Shown here: in pieces, positions 11,164 through 20,927 of the stretch
Layout of the letters: each line of letters starts with the position of its first letter
Numbering within the stretch: the first letter of the stretch is position 1
Assembly: GCA_017848435.1 (NCBI GenBank)
Contig: JAFEHU010000027.1
Span: forward strand, 1 to 54,568
DNA length: 54,568 bases
Source: Burkholderiaceae bacterium
GTDB lineage: Bacteria > Pseudomonadota > Gammaproteobacteria > Burkholderiales > Burkholderiaceae_C
Reading direction: 5' to 3'
Made by a program: the position numbers and the translations under genes
The notes under the pieces: generated by a model
The model's database searches: none
Told to the model about the DNA's origin: nothing
The model's input: the letters and a program-made list of their open reading frames with translations, nothing else

Positions 11164-11472
11164 TTACTTCTTCTGGGCCAGGACCCAGGCCACCAGTTTC
11201 TTGGCTTCGGCGTCGTTCACCTGGGTGTTGGCGGGCATGGGGATGGGACCCCAGGCGCCCGAACTGCCCTTTTGGACCTTGACAGCCAGTTTGTCTGCCG
11301 CGTCTTTCTGGCCAGCGTACTTGGCGGCGATGTCCTGGAAGGCGGGGCCGACCACTTTTTTGTCCACCGCATGGCAAGCCAGGCAGTTTTTGTCGGTGGC
11401 GAGCTTCAAGTCGGCCAGTGCGGGGCCAGCCACGGCGGCCAAGGCGGCCAGAGTCAACAGAGCGCGTTTCAT
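11164..11472 (-). CDS. Periplasmic class I cytochrome c (c551/c552-like)
   Basis: A 102-residue exported monohaem cytochrome c. A signal peptide covers residues 1-20, ending in ALA. The haem site is C30-L-A-C33-H34, and M79 in the PIPMPAN loop is the likely second axial ligand. Size, the VVGPAFQDIAAKY segment and the C-terminal VAWVLAQKK helix fit the c551/c552 type of small electron carriers. The partner oxidase or reductase cannot be told from the context, because it is a single gene between clpB and a small membrane protein. Confidence 0.92.
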   Translation of the reverse strand: MKRALLTLAALAAVAGPALADLKLATDKNCLACHAVDKKVVGPAFQDIAAKYAGQKDAADKLAVKVQKGSSGAWGPIPMPANTQVNDAEAKKLVAWVLAQKK

Positions 11473-11579
11473 GGAAACCTTTCAGTGGAGTTGCTGTAAG
11501 CTAAACGAGAGTGTAGCCAACGGCGTTGACAGGGCTGTCGGCCAACCGTGAAGTTGCGGTAAATCCGAAGGGGCGCTGG

Positions 11580-11831
11580 ATGTTGTTTCTGTTGTTGGGG
11601 TTGCTGTTTCTGGCGCTGAAATACCTCGAAATCGGGTTCATGGCCAACATCGGTTGGTGGTGGGCAGCGCTGCCGTTTGGGCTGGCGTTTTTCTACTGGG
11701 AGGTGCTGGACCCCTACCTGGGCATCAGCAAAAAACGGGCGGCCCGCCAGGTGGAAGCGCGCAAGCAGGCGCGCATTGACAAGCTGCGCGAGGCCAACCA
11801 CCCCCACCTGCGCAAGGGGCGGCGCCGCTGA
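11580..11831 (+). CDS. Small Trp-rich membrane protein (TIGR04438-like)
   Basis: An 83-residue protein with a hydrophobic first half containing LLLGLLFLALKYLEIG and a WWWAALPFGLAFFYWE segment, followed by a highly basic cytoplasmic-type tail ending KGRRR. This is the layout of the TIGR04438 family of Trp-rich proteins found in Burkholderiales. I chose ATG 11580, with GAAGGGG a few bases upstream; a longer frame from a TTG at 11526 lacks support. Function is unknown. Confidence 0.75.
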   Translation: MLFLLLGLLFLALKYLEIGFMANIGWWWAALPFGLAFFYWEVLDPYLGISKKRAARQVEARKQARIDKLREANHPHLRKGRRR

Positions 11832-11876
11832 CCGTGCACACCAAGCCGCCTGCGCCGAGCGCAGACGGCGGCCGGC

Positions 11877-13571
<1,695 letters not shown>

Positions 13572-13673
13572 GGCGTGTCTCGGTGGAGGTTTTGAGGAAA
13601 TGTGTGCCAAGTATCCGTGTTCCTGAAATACGACTCCAATCTATTTTTTGACCTGTATTAATATGCGTTGTAT
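13572..13673. promoter_or_regulatory. Divergent ilvD / LysR-regulator control region
   Basis: The 102 bases between two divergent starts are AT-rich compared with their surroundings. They contain the palindrome-like stretches ATACGACTCCAATCTAT (13629-13645) and TATTAATATGCGTTGTATA (13656-13674). Their form is compatible with LysR-type T-N11-A boxes. No promoter can be placed securely. Control of ilvD by the adjacent regulator is an inference from the layout only. Confidence 0.4.
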
Positions 13674-14588
13674 ATGAGTAGCCCGCACATCGAGCTGCGG
13701 CTGTGGCGCCAGTTTGTCGCCGTGGCCGAAGAGCTGCACTTTGGCCGTGCCGCCGTGCGCCTGCACATGACGCAGCCGCCACTGACGCAGGCGATTGCCG
13801 CGCTGGAGGGGCTGCTGCGGGTGCGCCTGTTCGACCGCACCAAGCGCAGCGTGGTGCTCACCGCCGCTGGCGCGGCGCTGCTGCCCGAGGTGCGTGACCT
13901 GCTGGCCCGGGCGCAGGCGCTGCCGGCCCATGCGCAGGCCGCCGCGGCTGGCGAGGTGGGGCGCTTGCGGTTGGGCTTTGTTTCCACCGTTGGTTTTGCG
14001 CTGTTGCCGCAATGGGTACGGGCCTTCCGCGAGGCGTACGCCGGTGTGCAGCTGGAGCTGATCGAGGCCACCGGCGACGTGCAGTTGCAGGCGCTGGTGC
14101 GGGGCGAGATCGACGCCGGCCTGTTGCTGCACTCGCCCGGCTTTGCGCCCGAGCCGCTGCAGCACCTGACGGTGGCGCGTGAGCCGCTGGTGTTGGCGCT
14201 GGCCGACAGCCACCCGCTGGCCGCCAAGGCGTCGCTGGCATTGGGCGATGTGCTGGGCGAGCCGCTGGTGATTTTCCCGCGCCGCATCCTGCCTTCTTTG
14301 CACGACGCGGTGTTTGGCCTGTACCACGCGGCCGGCCGTTCGCCGCAGGTGGCCCAGGAAGCCATTCAGATGCAGACCATCGTGAACCTGGTGTCCGCCG
14401 GTCTGGGTGTGGCCTGGGTGCCGGAAAGCGTGCGCCAGTTCCAGCGGCCCGGCGTGGTCTACCGCAGCGTGGCCGGCCGGCGCGGCCAGGCGATGCCGGC
14501 CTGCGAAACCAGCCTGGTCTGGCAGACGGCGGGCAACAGCCCTTCGCTGGGGCGCTTTGTGGCTTTTGTGCAGGCTGGCGGGCGCTGA
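13674..14588 (+). CDS. LysR-family transcriptional regulator
   Basis: A 304-residue regulator with the LysR winged helix-turn-helix at residues ~3-62 ([21 protein letters not shown], then [13 protein letters not shown]) and a periplasmic-binding-protein-like effector domain thereafter. I start at the ATG at 13674 (MSSPHIEL) rather than at TTG 13668. It faces away from ilvD. The effector domain belongs to the group that includes regulators of aromatic and branched-chain metabolism, but the ligand cannot be read from the sequence. Confidence 0.9.
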   Translation: MSSPHIELRLWRQFVAVAEELHFGRAAVRLHMTQPPLTQAIAALEGLLRVRLFDRTKRSVVLTAAGAALLPEVRDLLARAQALPAHAQAAAAGEVGRLRLGFVSTVGFALLPQWVRAFREAYAGVQLELIEATGDVQLQALVRGEIDAGLLLHSPGFAPEPLQHLTVAREPLVLALADSHPLAAKASLALGDVLGEPLVIFPRRILPSLHDAVFGLYHAAGRSPQVAQEAIQMQTIVNLVSAGLGVAWVPESVRQFQRPGVVYRSVAGRRGQAMPACETSLVWQTAGNSPSLGRFVAFVQAGGR

Positions 14589-14635
14589 AGCCCCGGCGAC
14601 AGGGCGCCGTCGCGCGGTGCGGGCACAATGCGCAC

Positions 14636-15466
14636 ATGCTGATGTACCCCCAAATCGACCCCGTCGCAATCCAGCTCGGGCCGGTCGCCATCCATTGGTA
14701 CGGGCTGACCTACCTGGTCGCCTTTGGCCTGTTTTATTTTCTGGCCACCCGGCGTCTGCGCCACCACCCGTTTGTGGACCAGCAGGGCAGCCAGGCCTGG
14801 TCGCGCCAGATGATTGAAGACATCCTGTTTTATGGGGTGCTGGGCGTCATCGTGGGCGGGCGGCTGGGTTATTGCCTGTTTTACAAGCCGGGCTACTACC
14901 TGGCCCACCCGCTGGAGGTGTTTGCGGTGTGGCAGGGCGGCATGAGTTTTCACGGCGGCATGCTGGGCGTGTTTGTGGCGCTGCTGTGGTTTGCCCGCAG
15001 CCGCCAGCGGCCCTGGCTGCAGCTGATGGACTTCATCGCGCCCTGCGTGCCGCTGGGCCTGGCGTCGGGCCGGGTCGGCAACTTCATCAACGGCGAGCTG
15101 TGGGGCCGCTTTGCGCCGCTGGATTTGCCCTGGGGCATGGTGTTTCCTGCCAGCGGCTCGATGCTGCCGCGCCACCCGTCGCAGGTGTACCAATTCTTGC
15201 TGGAAGGGCTGCTGTTTTTTGTGCTGCTGTGGCTGTATGCCCGCAAGCCGCGCCTGCAGGGCCAGGTGTCGGGCGCCTTTTTGGTGGGTTATGGCTGCTT
15301 CCGCTTCATCGCCGAATATTTCCGCGAGCCCGACGCGTTTCTGGGCCTGCTGGCGCTGGGCCTGAGCATGGGCCAGTGGCTCTGCGTGCCCATGGTGGTG
15401 GCGGGTGTCTGGCTGTGGCGCTGGAGCACCGTTCGGGGCCGCTCAGCGGCACTGAAGGCGCCCTGA
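14636..15466 (+). CDS. lgt: Prolipoprotein diacylglyceryl transferase
   Basis: An integral inner-membrane enzyme of 276 residues that transfers diacylglycerol from phosphatidylglycerol to the lipobox cysteine of prolipoproteins. The signatures are [11 protein letters not shown] at the N-terminus, [10 protein letters not shown], and the conserved [14 protein letters not shown]. Several hydrophobic segments span the length. A second in-frame ATG six bases later (14642) could also serve. A lipoprotein that would need this enzyme is encoded at 37307 in this window. Confidence 0.97.
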   Translation: MLMYPQIDPVAIQLGPVAIHWYGLTYLVAFGLFYFLATRRLRHHPFVDQQGSQAWSRQMIEDILFYGVLGVIVGGRLGYCLFYKPGYYLAHPLEVFAVWQGGMSFHGGMLGVFVALLWFARSRQRPWLQLMDFIAPCVPLGLASGRVGNFINGELWGRFAPLDLPWGMVFPASGSMLPRHPSQVYQFLLEGLLFFVLLWLYARKPRLQGQVSGAFLVGYGCFRFIAEYFREPDAFLGLLALGLSMGQWLCVPMVVAGVWLWRWSTVRGRSAALKAP

Positions 15467-15470
15467 CAAC

Positions 15471-15538
15471 CCGATTTCAAACCATTTTGGCCTCAAGCCT
15501 TAGTGGAAACTGGCAGTATTGCTATTTAAACAGGAGCA
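15471..15538 (+). repeat. Dispersed ~68-nt repeat, copy B (intergenic)
   Basis: This 68-base segment aligns without gaps to 25303-25370 inside cobU, and I count 51 identical bases. The shared core is CCTCAAGCCT, then AGTGGAA, then CAGTATTGCT, ending in CAGGAGCA. Here it occupies most of the gap between lgt and the solute-binding protein gene. Confidence 0.8.
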
Positions 15539-15574
15539 GGCGACGATCTGCACAACCACAACAGGAGACAAGAC

Positions 15575-16579
15575 ATGCCCACCCCCTCGACCCATATGAA
15601 CGCCCAGCGCCGAACCCTGCTGCGCTGCACCACCGCTGCCGCGCTCGTGCTGGCGCTGTACCCGCTGCCCGGGCTAACCCAGGCTTGGCCCACCAAGCCG
15701 GTGACGCTGGTGGTGCCGTTCCCCGCCGGGGGCGGGACCGACGCCTTTGCCCGTCCGCTGTCGGCCCAGTTCGCCAAGGTCACCGGCAAGCAACTGGTGA
15801 TCGACAACCGGGGTGGCGCCGGCGGCACGCTGGGTGCCAGCATTGCTGCCAAGGCACCGGCCGACGGCTACACGCTGTTCATGGGGGCGGTGCACCACGC
15901 GATTGCGCCGTCGATGTACCCCAAACTCGACTACGACCTCGAGAAAGATTTCATTCCGCTGATGCTGGTGGCCAACGTGCCGCAGGTGGTGGTGGTCAAC
16001 CCCAAACGCGTGCCGGGTGATTTCAAGGCCTTCATGGCGCAGCTGCGCCAGAACCCCGGGCAGTTCAATTACGGTTCGGCCGGTGCCGGCACCTCGCACC
16101 ACCTGGCGGGCGAGTTGTTCAAGCAGCAGACCAAGACCTTCATCACCCACATCCCCTACCGCGGTGCCGGCCCGGCGCTGCAAGACCTGATCGCCGGCAA
16201 TGTGGACATGATGTTCGACGGCCTCGGCTCGTCGGCCGCGCACATCAAGGGCGGCCGCATCAAGGCGCTGATGGTCTCCGGCAGCCAGCGCAACCCGGCC
16301 TTCCCGGACGTGCCCAGCGCCGCCGAAGTGGGCCTGCCCGACTACACCGTCACCACCTGGTACGGCCTGTGGGCCCCCAAGGGCACACCAGCCGATGTGC
16401 AGGCCCGCATCATTGAGGATATGAAGCGCACGCTGGCGACCGACGAACTCAAGGCCATCTGGGCCAGCAACGGTGCCGAGTTTGGCAACCTGACGCAGGC
16501 CCAGTTTGGTGGTTTTGTCAGCAACGAGGTCAAACGCTGGGCGGCCGTGGTGAAGGCCTCGGGCGCCAAGCTCGAATAA
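15575..16579 (+). CDS. Bug-family (TctC-like) periplasmic solute-binding protein
   Basis: A 334-residue extracytoplasmic binding protein of the Bug family, which usually feeds tripartite tricarboxylate transporters. The signal peptide (about residues 1-37) starts after a basic MNAQRRTLLR region, with a likely cut in LTQA-WP. Family motifs seen are KPVTLVVPFPAGGGTDAFAR, DNRGGAGG, YGSAGAGTSHHL and PYRGAGPALQDL. No membrane subunits are encoded nearby, as is common for orphan Bug proteins. It precedes an enoyl-CoA hydratase-like gene and a malonyl-CoA synthetase-like gene, so a dicarboxylate such as malonate is a plausible ligand, but this is inference. Confidence 0.92.
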   Translation: MPTPSTHMNAQRRTLLRCTTAAALVLALYPLPGLTQAWPTKPVTLVVPFPAGGGTDAFARPLSAQFAKVTGKQLVIDNRGGAGGTLGASIAAKAPADGYTLFMGAVHHAIAPSMYPKLDYDLEKDFIPLMLVANVPQVVVVNPKRVPGDFKAFMAQLRQNPGQFNYGSAGAGTSHHLAGELFKQQTKTFITHIPYRGAGPALQDLIAGNVDMMFDGLGSSAAHIKGGRIKALMVSGSQRNPAFPDVPSAAEVGLPDYTVTTWYGLWAPKGTPADVQARIIEDMKRTLATDELKAIWASNGAEFGNLTQAQFGGFVSNEVKRWAAVVKASGAKLE

Positions 16580-16600
16580 GGCCCAACGGAGAAGTTTTCA

Positions 16601-17365
16601 ATGACCGGTGAGGTAAGGGTCGCGCGCGAAGGCGCGCTGGCATGGGTGACGCTGTCGCACCCCGGCAAGCTCAACGCGATGTCGCGCGCCATGTGGCGCG
16701 AACTGCGGCAGGTGTTCACCGCGCTGCCGCAAGACGCCGGCTTGCGCGGCGTTGTGCTGCGCGGCGAGGGCGGGCACTTCTGCGCCGGCGGCGACATTTC
16801 CGAATACCCCAGCTTCCGCTTCGCACCCGAGAGCCTGCGTGAATTCCACGAAGACGAAGTCTGGGCCGGCCTGCAGGCGGTGCTGGACTGTGACGTGCCG
16901 GTGGTCGCGCAGATCGAAGGCGCGTGCATGGGCGCAGGGGTGGAAATCTCGGCCTGTTGCGACATCCGCATCGCCGGCGAGTCTTCCAGGTTCGGCGCAC
17001 CCATTGCCAAGCTCGGCTTCCCGATGGCGCCGCGCGAGGCCGCGCTGGTGGCCGCTGCGGTGGGCAACGCCACGGCGCGGGAAATGCTGCTCGAAGCGGC
17101 GGTGTTTGACGCCGCCGAGATGAAGCTGCGCGGCTTTCTGAACCGCCTGCGGCCCGACGCGGCGGTCGCGGCCGAGGCCGAGGCCACCGCCCACCGCATT
17201 GCCGCGCTGGCCCCGCAGGCCGCGCGCATGAACAAACAGACCTTCCGTGCGCTGGCCACCGCCGCGGCCGTGCCACCCGACGCCTATGCCTACGCCAGCA
17301 GTGCCGAGCACCGCGAAGGCATCACCGCTTTCCTGCACAAGCGCAAACCCGCTTTCACTTCCTGA
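16601..17365 (+). CDS. Enoyl-CoA hydratase/isomerase family protein
   Basis: A 254-residue crotonase-fold protein. The oxyanion-hole segments HFCAGGDI and GACMGAGVEIS are present, as is the LSHPGKLNAMSRAM start. Where many hydratases carry the first catalytic glutamate, the segment reads GFPMAPREAALVAAAVG. Its exact reaction (hydration, isomerisation or decarboxylation) cannot be assigned. It lies 21 bases after the Bug protein and 27 before an acyl-CoA ligase, suggesting one acid-degradation unit. Confidence 0.88.
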   Translation: MTGEVRVAREGALAWVTLSHPGKLNAMSRAMWRELRQVFTALPQDAGLRGVVLRGEGGHFCAGGDISEYPSFRFAPESLREFHEDEVWAGLQAVLDCDVPVVAQIEGACMGAGVEISACCDIRIAGESSRFGAPIAKLGFPMAPREAALVAAAVGNATAREMLLEAAVFDAAEMKLRGFLNRLRPDAAVAAEAEATAHRIAALAPQAARMNKQTFRALATAAAVPPDAYAYASSAEHREGITAFLHKRKPAFTS

Positions 17366-17392
17366 ACGTTGCCTGATCTCCGCTGACGCACC

Positions 17393-18925
17393 ATGACCCA
17401 GCACAACCTGTTTGCCGCGCTGCGCGCCGCTTTTCCAGACGACCTCGATGCCACTGCGGTGGAGGCCACCGGCACCGGTGGCGAGCCGCTCCACTACAGC
17501 TGGCGCGACCTCGACCGGGGCAGCGCCATGCTGGCCAACCTGCTCACCTCACTCGACCTGCCCACCGGTGCGCGCATCGCGGTGCAGGTGGAGAAATCGG
17601 TCGAGGCCATGCTGCTGTACCTGGCCACGCTGCGCGCCGGCTACGTGTTCCTGCCGCTCAACACCGCCTACCAGAGCGGCGAGATCAGCTACTTCATTGG
17701 CAATGCCGAGCCATCGGTGGTGGTGTGCACGCCGCAGAACTTTGGCTGGGTCAGCAAGATCGCGTTCACGGGGGGCACCCGCCATGTGCTCACGCTGGGC
17801 GACGACCGCAGCGGCTCATTGCTGCAGCGCGCGGCACACTGTTCAGATCAGCAGGTGCCCGTGCCCAAAGCGGCGGACGATCTGGCCGCCATCCTCTACA
17901 CCAGTGGCACCACCGGCCGCAGCAAGGGGGCCATGCTGACGCACGGCAACCTGCTGAGCAATGCGCGGGTGCTGCAGGACTACTGGGGTTGGGTGCCGGG
18001 CGACGTGCTGATCCATGCACTGCCCATCTTCCATGTGCACGGCCTGTTTGTGGCCATCCACGGCGCGCTGCTGAACGGCAGCAAGATGCTCTGGCTGGCG
18101 AAATTCGAGCCGAAAGCGGTGCTGCGGGCCATGCCCTGTGCCACCGTGTTCATGGGGGTGCCCACACTGTACGTGCGGCTGCTGCAGGAGCCTGGCCTGA
18201 ACCGCGAGGTGGCGAAAAATATGCGGCTGTTCATCGCCGGATCGGCGCCGCTGTTGATCGAGACCTTCACCGACTGGCAGCAGCGCACCGGCCACACCAT
18301 TCTGGAACGCTACGGCATGAGTGAGACCACGATGCTCACCTCCAACCCGTATGCCGGCGGCGAGCGCCGCGGTGGCACGGTGGGTTTTCCGCTGCCCGGC
18401 GTGCAATTGCGCGTGCGCAACGAACATGGCGTGGACTGCGCGGTGGACCAGATTGGTGGCATCGAGGTCAAGGGCCCCAACGTCTTCAAGGGCTACTGGC
18501 GCATGCCGGAGAAAACCGCCGAAGAGTTCACCACCGATTTGTTTTTCAAGACCGGGGACGTGGGCAAGGTGGACAAGCAGGGGTACGTCACCATCGTCGG
18601 CCGCAGCAAGGATTTGATCATCAGCGGCGGCTACAACGTCTACCCGGCGGAGATCGAGGGCGCCATCAACGAACTGCCGGGCGTGGCCGAGAGCGCGGTG
18701 GTCGGTGTGCCCCACCCGGACTTTGGCGAGGTGGGTGTGGCGGTGGTGGTGGCCAAGCCGGGTGCGGTGCTTGACGGCGACGCCATCCTGGCCACGCTGA
18801 AGGCCACCCTGGCCAATTTCAAGGTGCCCAAGCGGGTCGATGTGGTGAATGACCTGCCACGCAACACCATGGGCAAGGTGCAAAAGAACCTGCTGCGTGA
18901 ACAGCACAAAGGGCTGTTCGCCTGA
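17393..18925 (+). CDS. Malonyl-CoA synthetase-like acyl-CoA ligase
   Basis: A 510-residue adenylate-forming enzyme resembling MatB, which makes malonyl-CoA from malonate, CoA and ATP. Motifs in order are the AMP-binding P-loop YTSGTTGRSKGAM, ALPIFHVHGLF, ERYGMSETTML, the TGDVGKVD hinge and the catalytic lysine region LPRNTMGKVQKNLLR near the C-terminus. Whole-length likeness to comamonad malonyl-CoA synthases is strong in my recollection of the family. Substrate identity is not proven. A matching malonyl-CoA decarboxylase is not in the window. Confidence 0.87.
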   Translation: MTQHNLFAALRAAFPDDLDATAVEATGTGGEPLHYSWRDLDRGSAMLANLLTSLDLPTGARIAVQVEKSVEAMLLYLATLRAGYVFLPLNTAYQSGEISYFIGNAEPSVVVCTPQNFGWVSKIAFTGGTRHVLTLGDDRSGSLLQRAAHCSDQQVPVPKAADDLAAILYTSGTTGRSKGAMLTHGNLLSNARVLQDYWGWVPGDVLIHALPIFHVHGLFVAIHGALLNGSKMLWLAKFEPKAVLRAMPCATVFMGVPTLYVRLLQEPGLNREVAKNMRLFIAGSAPLLIETFTDWQQRTGHTILERYGMSETTMLTSNPYAGGERRGGTVGFPLPGVQLRVRNEHGVDCAVDQIGGIEVKGPNVFKGYWRMPEKTAEEFTTDLFFKTGDVGKVDKQGYVTIVGRSKDLIISGGYNVYPAEIEGAINELPGVAESAVVGVPHPDFGEVGVAVVVAKPGAVLDGDAILATLKATLANFKVPKRVDVVNDLPRNTMGKVQKNLLREQHKGLFA

Positions 18926-18932
18926 GCCCTCC

Positions 18933-19751
18933 TCAGACCGAGGTCAGGCCTTTGTAAAGCATGTAGGCCGCCAGCAGGTACAGGATGCTGGCGAACACGC
19001 GCTTGAGCTTTTTCACCGGCAGGCTGTGTGCGGCTTTCGCGCCCAGCGGTGCGGTGAACACGCTGCACACCGCAATCACGGCCAGTGCCGGCAGCCAGAT
19101 GTAGCCAAACGAGTAGGCCGGCAGGTTCTGGACACCCTGGCCGCTGATGGCGTAGCCCACCACGTTGGCCAGCGCAATCGGAAAGCCCAGCGCCGCGCTG
19201 GTAGCGACCGCGTTGTGGATGGCGACATTGCACCAGGTCATGAACGGCACGCTGACAAAGCCACCGCCGGCACCCACCAGACCCGACAGAAAACCAATGA
19301 AGCCACCCGCTGCCAACTGGCCAGGCACGCCGGGCATCTGGCGCGTGGGGGCCGGCTTTTTGTCGAGAAACATCTGGGTGGCCGAGAAGCTGACGAAGGC
19401 GGCAAAAAACAGCGCCAGCCACGAGCCCTTGAGGATGGCGAACACGCCCAGGCTGCCCACCATGCTGCCGACCACGATGCCAGGTGCCAGCCCCTTGACC
19501 AGGTCCCAGCGCACCGCGCCACGCTGGTGGTGGGCGCGCACGCTCGAGATGGAGGTGAAGATGATGGTTGCCATCGAGGTGGCAATCGCCATCTTGACCG
19601 CCAGGTCGGGGCCGACGCCACGGCCCGACAGGATGATGGTGATGAAAGGCACCATCAGCATGCCACCACCAATGCCGAGCAGACCGGCGAGGAAACCGGT
19701 GCCAAGGCCGAGCGCGGCGAGTTCAACGATCAACAGGGGTTCGAACGGCAT
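18933..19751 (-). CDS. TauE/SafE-family sulfite/anion permease
   Basis: A 272-residue multi-spanning membrane protein of the TauE/SafE (DUF81) family, which exports sulfite, sulfoacetate or related anions. The two homologous halves begin GLGTGFLAGLLGIGGGMLMVP and GGFIGFLSGLVGAGGGFVSV. I place the start at the ATG at 19751 (MPFEPLLIVELAALG). An 18-codon extension to 19805 would run through the 6S RNA candidate. It converges with the acyl-CoA ligase gene, leaving seven bases. Confidence 0.9.
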   Translation of the reverse strand: MPFEPLLIVELAALGLGTGFLAGLLGIGGGMLMVPFITIILSGRGVGPDLAVKMAIATSMATIIFTSISSVRAHHQRGAVRWDLVKGLAPGIVVGSMVGSLGVFAILKGSWLALFFAAFVSFSATQMFLDKKPAPTRQMPGVPGQLAAGGFIGFLSGLVGAGGGFVSVPFMTWCNVAIHNAVATSAALGFPIALANVVGYAISGQGVQNLPAYSFGYIWLPALAVIAVCSVFTAPLGAKAAHSLPVKKLKRVFASILYLLAAYMLYKGLTSV

Positions 19752-19776
19752 AGGGGGAGCAGGCGTGGAAGAAAGA

Positions 19777-19955
19777 GGTGTCTGCGGTCGCCACCGGACC
19801 GTCATCCTGAACGCAGGGTTCAGGTGGGCGAGGGCAGCCAGACTTCGGGTTCATCTGACGCGAGATGATCACACCCGTCGGGCAATTTACCAAGCCCGTG
19901 CTCTAAGAGCATTGGTTCAAGGAAATATAAAGCCTAGCACGCAACCGCAGACAAT
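19777..19955 (-). ncRNA. ssrS: 6S RNA candidate
   Basis: A ~179-nt minus-strand segment directly downstream of zapA, the classic genomic site of 6S RNA. Its ends form a closing stem: TGTCTGCGGTTGC (complement of 19941-19953) pairs with GCGACCGCAGACA (complement of 19780-19792), with one G-U pair. Inside the 3' half is a hairpin CCTGAACC/GTTCAGG similar in form to the CCTTGAACC hairpin of E. coli 6S RNA. A -10-like TACAAT lies just upstream. 6S RNA mimics open promoter DNA and sequesters sigma-70 RNA polymerase in stationary phase. Ends are approximate. Confidence 0.75.
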
Positions 19956-19958
19956 TTG

Positions 19959-19964
19959 ATTGTA
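19959..19964 (-). promoter_or_regulatory. -10 element of the 6S RNA promoter
   Basis: TACAAT on the minus strand matches the consensus TATAAT in five of six positions. It ends four bases before the first base given for the RNA and about eight before the GTCTGCGG start of the closing stem. I see no good -35 hexamer at the right distance. Confidence 0.45.
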
Positions 19965-19989
19965 GGCCTTGGCGGCCCGGCGTGCTGGC

Positions 19990-20334
19990 CTACAGGAGCT
20001 GGCCGTCGCCGGTGAGCACCTGGTCGAGCCGGGCGATCAGTTGGGCCAGCCGGGGATCGGCCGGGGCGTCGCCGGTGGCCGTGGCGGCAGAGGCTGGCTG
20101 TGCCGCGGGCGTGGCGGCCGGTTCGGGCGCATGGGACAGGTCTGGCACCTCGAAGGCGAGGTTGAGCGCGGCCAGCACGGCAATGCGGTCGCGCGCTTTC
20201 ACCTTGCCGGCGTCGCGGATCTTGCACATGGCGGTGTCGACCTTTTCCACCGCATCCAGCAGCTTGCTGTCACCGCCCTCGGGGCAGCCCAGCAGGTAGC
20301 TCTGGCCCATGATCTGGACTTCCAGTTGCTTCAT
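19990..20334 (-). CDS. zapA: Cell division protein ZapA
   Basis: A 114-residue protein that crosslinks FtsZ protofilaments at the division ring. The N-terminal globular part (MKQLEVQIMGQSYLLGCPEG) and the following helix with KVDTAMCKIRDAGKVKARDRIAVLAALNLAFE are typical of ZapA. The C-terminal third is Ala/Pro-rich before a final LAQLIARLDQVL helix. Its start overlaps the stop of the upstream coiled-coil gene by four bases, and the 6S RNA candidate follows. Confidence 0.92.
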   Translation of the reverse strand: MKQLEVQIMGQSYLLGCPEGGDSKLLDAVEKVDTAMCKIRDAGKVKARDRIAVLAALNLAFEVPDLSHAPEPAATPAAQPASAATATGDAPADPRLAQLIARLDQVLTGDGQLL

Positions 20335-20564
20335 GCGGCGTCCTTGGGGGCGGCGTCTTCCGGCAGGCGCTCCAGCAGGGCTTCAACCCGGCTGCGGGCC
20401 GCGTTCAGGCGCGACTGCAGGGAGTCACGCTCCTGCCGTGTGACTTCCAGCCGCGCGGTCAACAGGTCGTTGGTGCGCTGCAGTTCCTCGTGGCGAACCA
20501 GCAGGCGGTCCACCCGTTCGGCGATCTGGTCAATTTGTGCGGATTGCGACATGGCGGAAGCCAT
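20331..20564 (-). CDS. Small coiled-coil protein upstream of ZapA (ZapB-like)
   Basis: A 77-residue protein predicted to be almost entirely one coiled coil (IDQIAERVDRLLVRHEELQR onwards). Its size and position directly before zapA fit the small ZapB-like or TIGR02449-like proteins of this locus. The stop codon overlaps the zapA start in an ATGA. Translation could also begin at the second methionine (20552). A direct role in division is inferred from layout only. Confidence 0.75.
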   Translation of the reverse strand: MASAMSQSAQIDQIAERVDRLLVRHEELQRTNDLLTARLEVTRQERDSLQSRLNAARSRVEALLERLPEDAAPKDAA

Positions 20565-20602
20565 TTTAGGGGCACCCGGAATTTGGAACGTAAAATAGCA
20601 GC

Positions 20603-20838
20603 GTTGGTGCTCGCGGTGTGGTTCACACGCTGCAGTTCAACGGGAAGCAGGGGGGAAGGCCGGCATGGCCAACCTAACCTGCGCTGCCCCCGCAACGGTA
20701 AGTGGACGAGGCAGGCACGGCACCACGCTGCAGCCTGTCTCCGCTGACATCCTTGGCCACTGGCTGCACACCCCTACAGGGTGTGCGTCTGGGAAGGCGA
20801 TGCCAGTAGCGCCACCAGCCCGGATACCGGCCAACAAG
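20603..20838 (+). promoter_or_regulatory. Cobalamin riboswitch
   Basis: The adenosylcobalamin aptamer is recognised by the B12 box GCTGCCCCCGCAACGG (20683-20698), the upstream GGGAAGC element, and the 3' segment AGCCCGGATACCGGCC. It lies in the leader of btuB. A TAAAAT hexamer at 20591-20596 could be the -10 element. Between the aptamer and the btuB start (20839-20927), GGTGA and TCACC near 20897-20918 can pair and may form part of the expression switch. Cobalamin binding should lower expression of btuB and, through the tight gene packing, of genes further down. Confidence 0.95.
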
Positions 20839-20927
20839 GTGGTCGTGCGCCTGAGAAAGCTGCACAACCTTGACGTCCATGCACTGGCGGGGAAGCCGGT
20901 GAGGACATTTTCACCTGTTCCACTGTT

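Noticed and set aside
13648-13676. TTGACC and TATATG with 17-base spacing before the LysR gene
   Set aside because: The -10 would overlap the chosen start codon, so it would give a transcript starting inside the gene.
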